Source: Alphaproteobacteria bacterium (lineage in GTDB: Bacteria > Pseudomonadota > Alphaproteobacteria > Sphingomonadales > Sphingomonadaceae). Taken from it: a DNA stretch of 6,361 nucleotides. The DNA lies in assembly GCA_020249025.1 (NCBI GenBank), contig JADCGM010000179.1:1-6361 (forward strand), written 5' to 3'. The position numbers and the translations under genes were made by a program. The notes under the pieces were generated by a model, which was not told where the DNA came from, did no database searches, and saw only the letters and a list, made by a program, of their open reading frames with translations. Shown one piece after another: positions 6,149 through 6,361 of this stretch (position 1 is its first letter; each line of letters opens with the position of its first letter).

Positions 6149-6361
6149 CGCAGACGCTTCGCATCGGGGTCGTGCAGTCGACGACGGGCATCGACCCGGC
6201 GGCGAATGCGCGCGACCTTGTCGCCGCGCTGGAGCGGGCGAAGGCTGGCGGCGCGGCGATGGCCTTCACCCCCGAGATGAGCGGGCTGCTCGACCGCGAC
6301 CGCGCCCGCATCTTCGCGACCGCGCGCAGCGAGGCGGACGATGCGGTGCTGGCGGCGGTGC
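6145..6361 (+). CDS. Nitrilase-superfamily carbon-nitrogen hydrolase (3' truncated by the window)
   Basis: A GTG at 6145, overlapping the glutaredoxin stop as GTGA, opens a frame that runs to the window end (72 complete codons). The N-terminus reads TLRIGVVQSTTGIDPAANARDL in content, the typical first strand and helix of the nitrilase superfamily. FTPEMSGLL (41-49) follows, where Glu44 matches the first catalytic residue of the Glu-Lys-Cys triad. Lys and Cys would lie beyond the window. The gene order comF, grxC, nitrilase is one I recall as conserved across alphaproteobacteria. Its close relatives (Nit1/YbeM type) hydrolyse deaminated glutathione, a side product of transaminases, to alpha-ketoglutarate and cysteinylglycine. 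That function is an inference here from family and from coupling to a glutaredoxin; a general amidase is the alternative. No separate Shine-Dalgarno is apparent, so translation probably depends on ribosomes finishing grxC. Confidence 0.85.
   Translation, partial: MTQTLRIGVVQSTTGIDPAANARDLVAALERAKAGGAAMAFTPEMSGLLDRDRARIFATARSEADDAVLAAV

Noticed and set aside
1..6361. Signs of a defence island, prophage, insertion sequence or biosynthetic cluster.
   Set aside because: No transposase, integrase, nuclease, toxin-antitoxin pair, terminal repeats or megasynthase is seen, and base composition is even across the window.

Overview
The window is GC-rich chromosomal DNA, probably from an alphaproteobacterium of the Sphingomonadales. 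I base this on base composition, on the gene types (a short Rhodobacter-type PmtA-like methyltransferase and a comF-grxC-nitrilase cluster) and on starts lacking Shine-Dalgarno sites. The genus is not determinable by eye. All genes look chromosomal and intact apart from the two cut by the window edges. I see no mobile element, tRNA, rRNA, CRISPR array or phage gene.

Layout. Positions 1-99 hold the last 32 codons of an unidentified plus-strand gene. It converges, with 4 bases between stop codons, on a minus-strand pair: an AMP-forming acyl-CoA synthetase (104-1843) and, upstream of it in transcription, a 12-helix MFS transporter (1927-3243). The 83-base gap between that pair can fold so that the synthetase ribosome-binding site is covered. 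A divergent intergenic region (3244-3373) separates the transporter from a plus-strand set: a Gfo/Idh/MocA oxidoreductase (3374-4357), a PmtA-like SAM-dependent methyltransferase (4416-5030), a ComF-family phosphoribosyltransferase (5080-5856), glutaredoxin 3 (5891-6148) and the start of a nitrilase-family amidohydrolase (6145 to the window end).

How the genes work together. The transporter and synthetase may form a small uptake/export and activation unit for a carboxylic acid, but no substrate can be read from the sequence. The glutaredoxin and nitrilase genes overlap by four bases (GTGA), so they are translationally coupled. Members of this nitrilase family are known to hydrolyse deaminated glutathione, which makes a glutathione-related pairing plausible. 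ComF probably shares their transcript. The oxidoreductase and methyltransferase have no obvious functional link to each other.

The most notable non-coding signals are promoter-like hexamers placed so that transcription of the transporter and of the oxidoreductase would begin at or next to the ATG (leaderless mRNAs), and a strong 43-base stem-loop right after the oxidoreductase stop codon. I did not find a new multi-gene system here. The window reads as ordinary housekeeping and metabolic genes with a few regulatory details worth checking.
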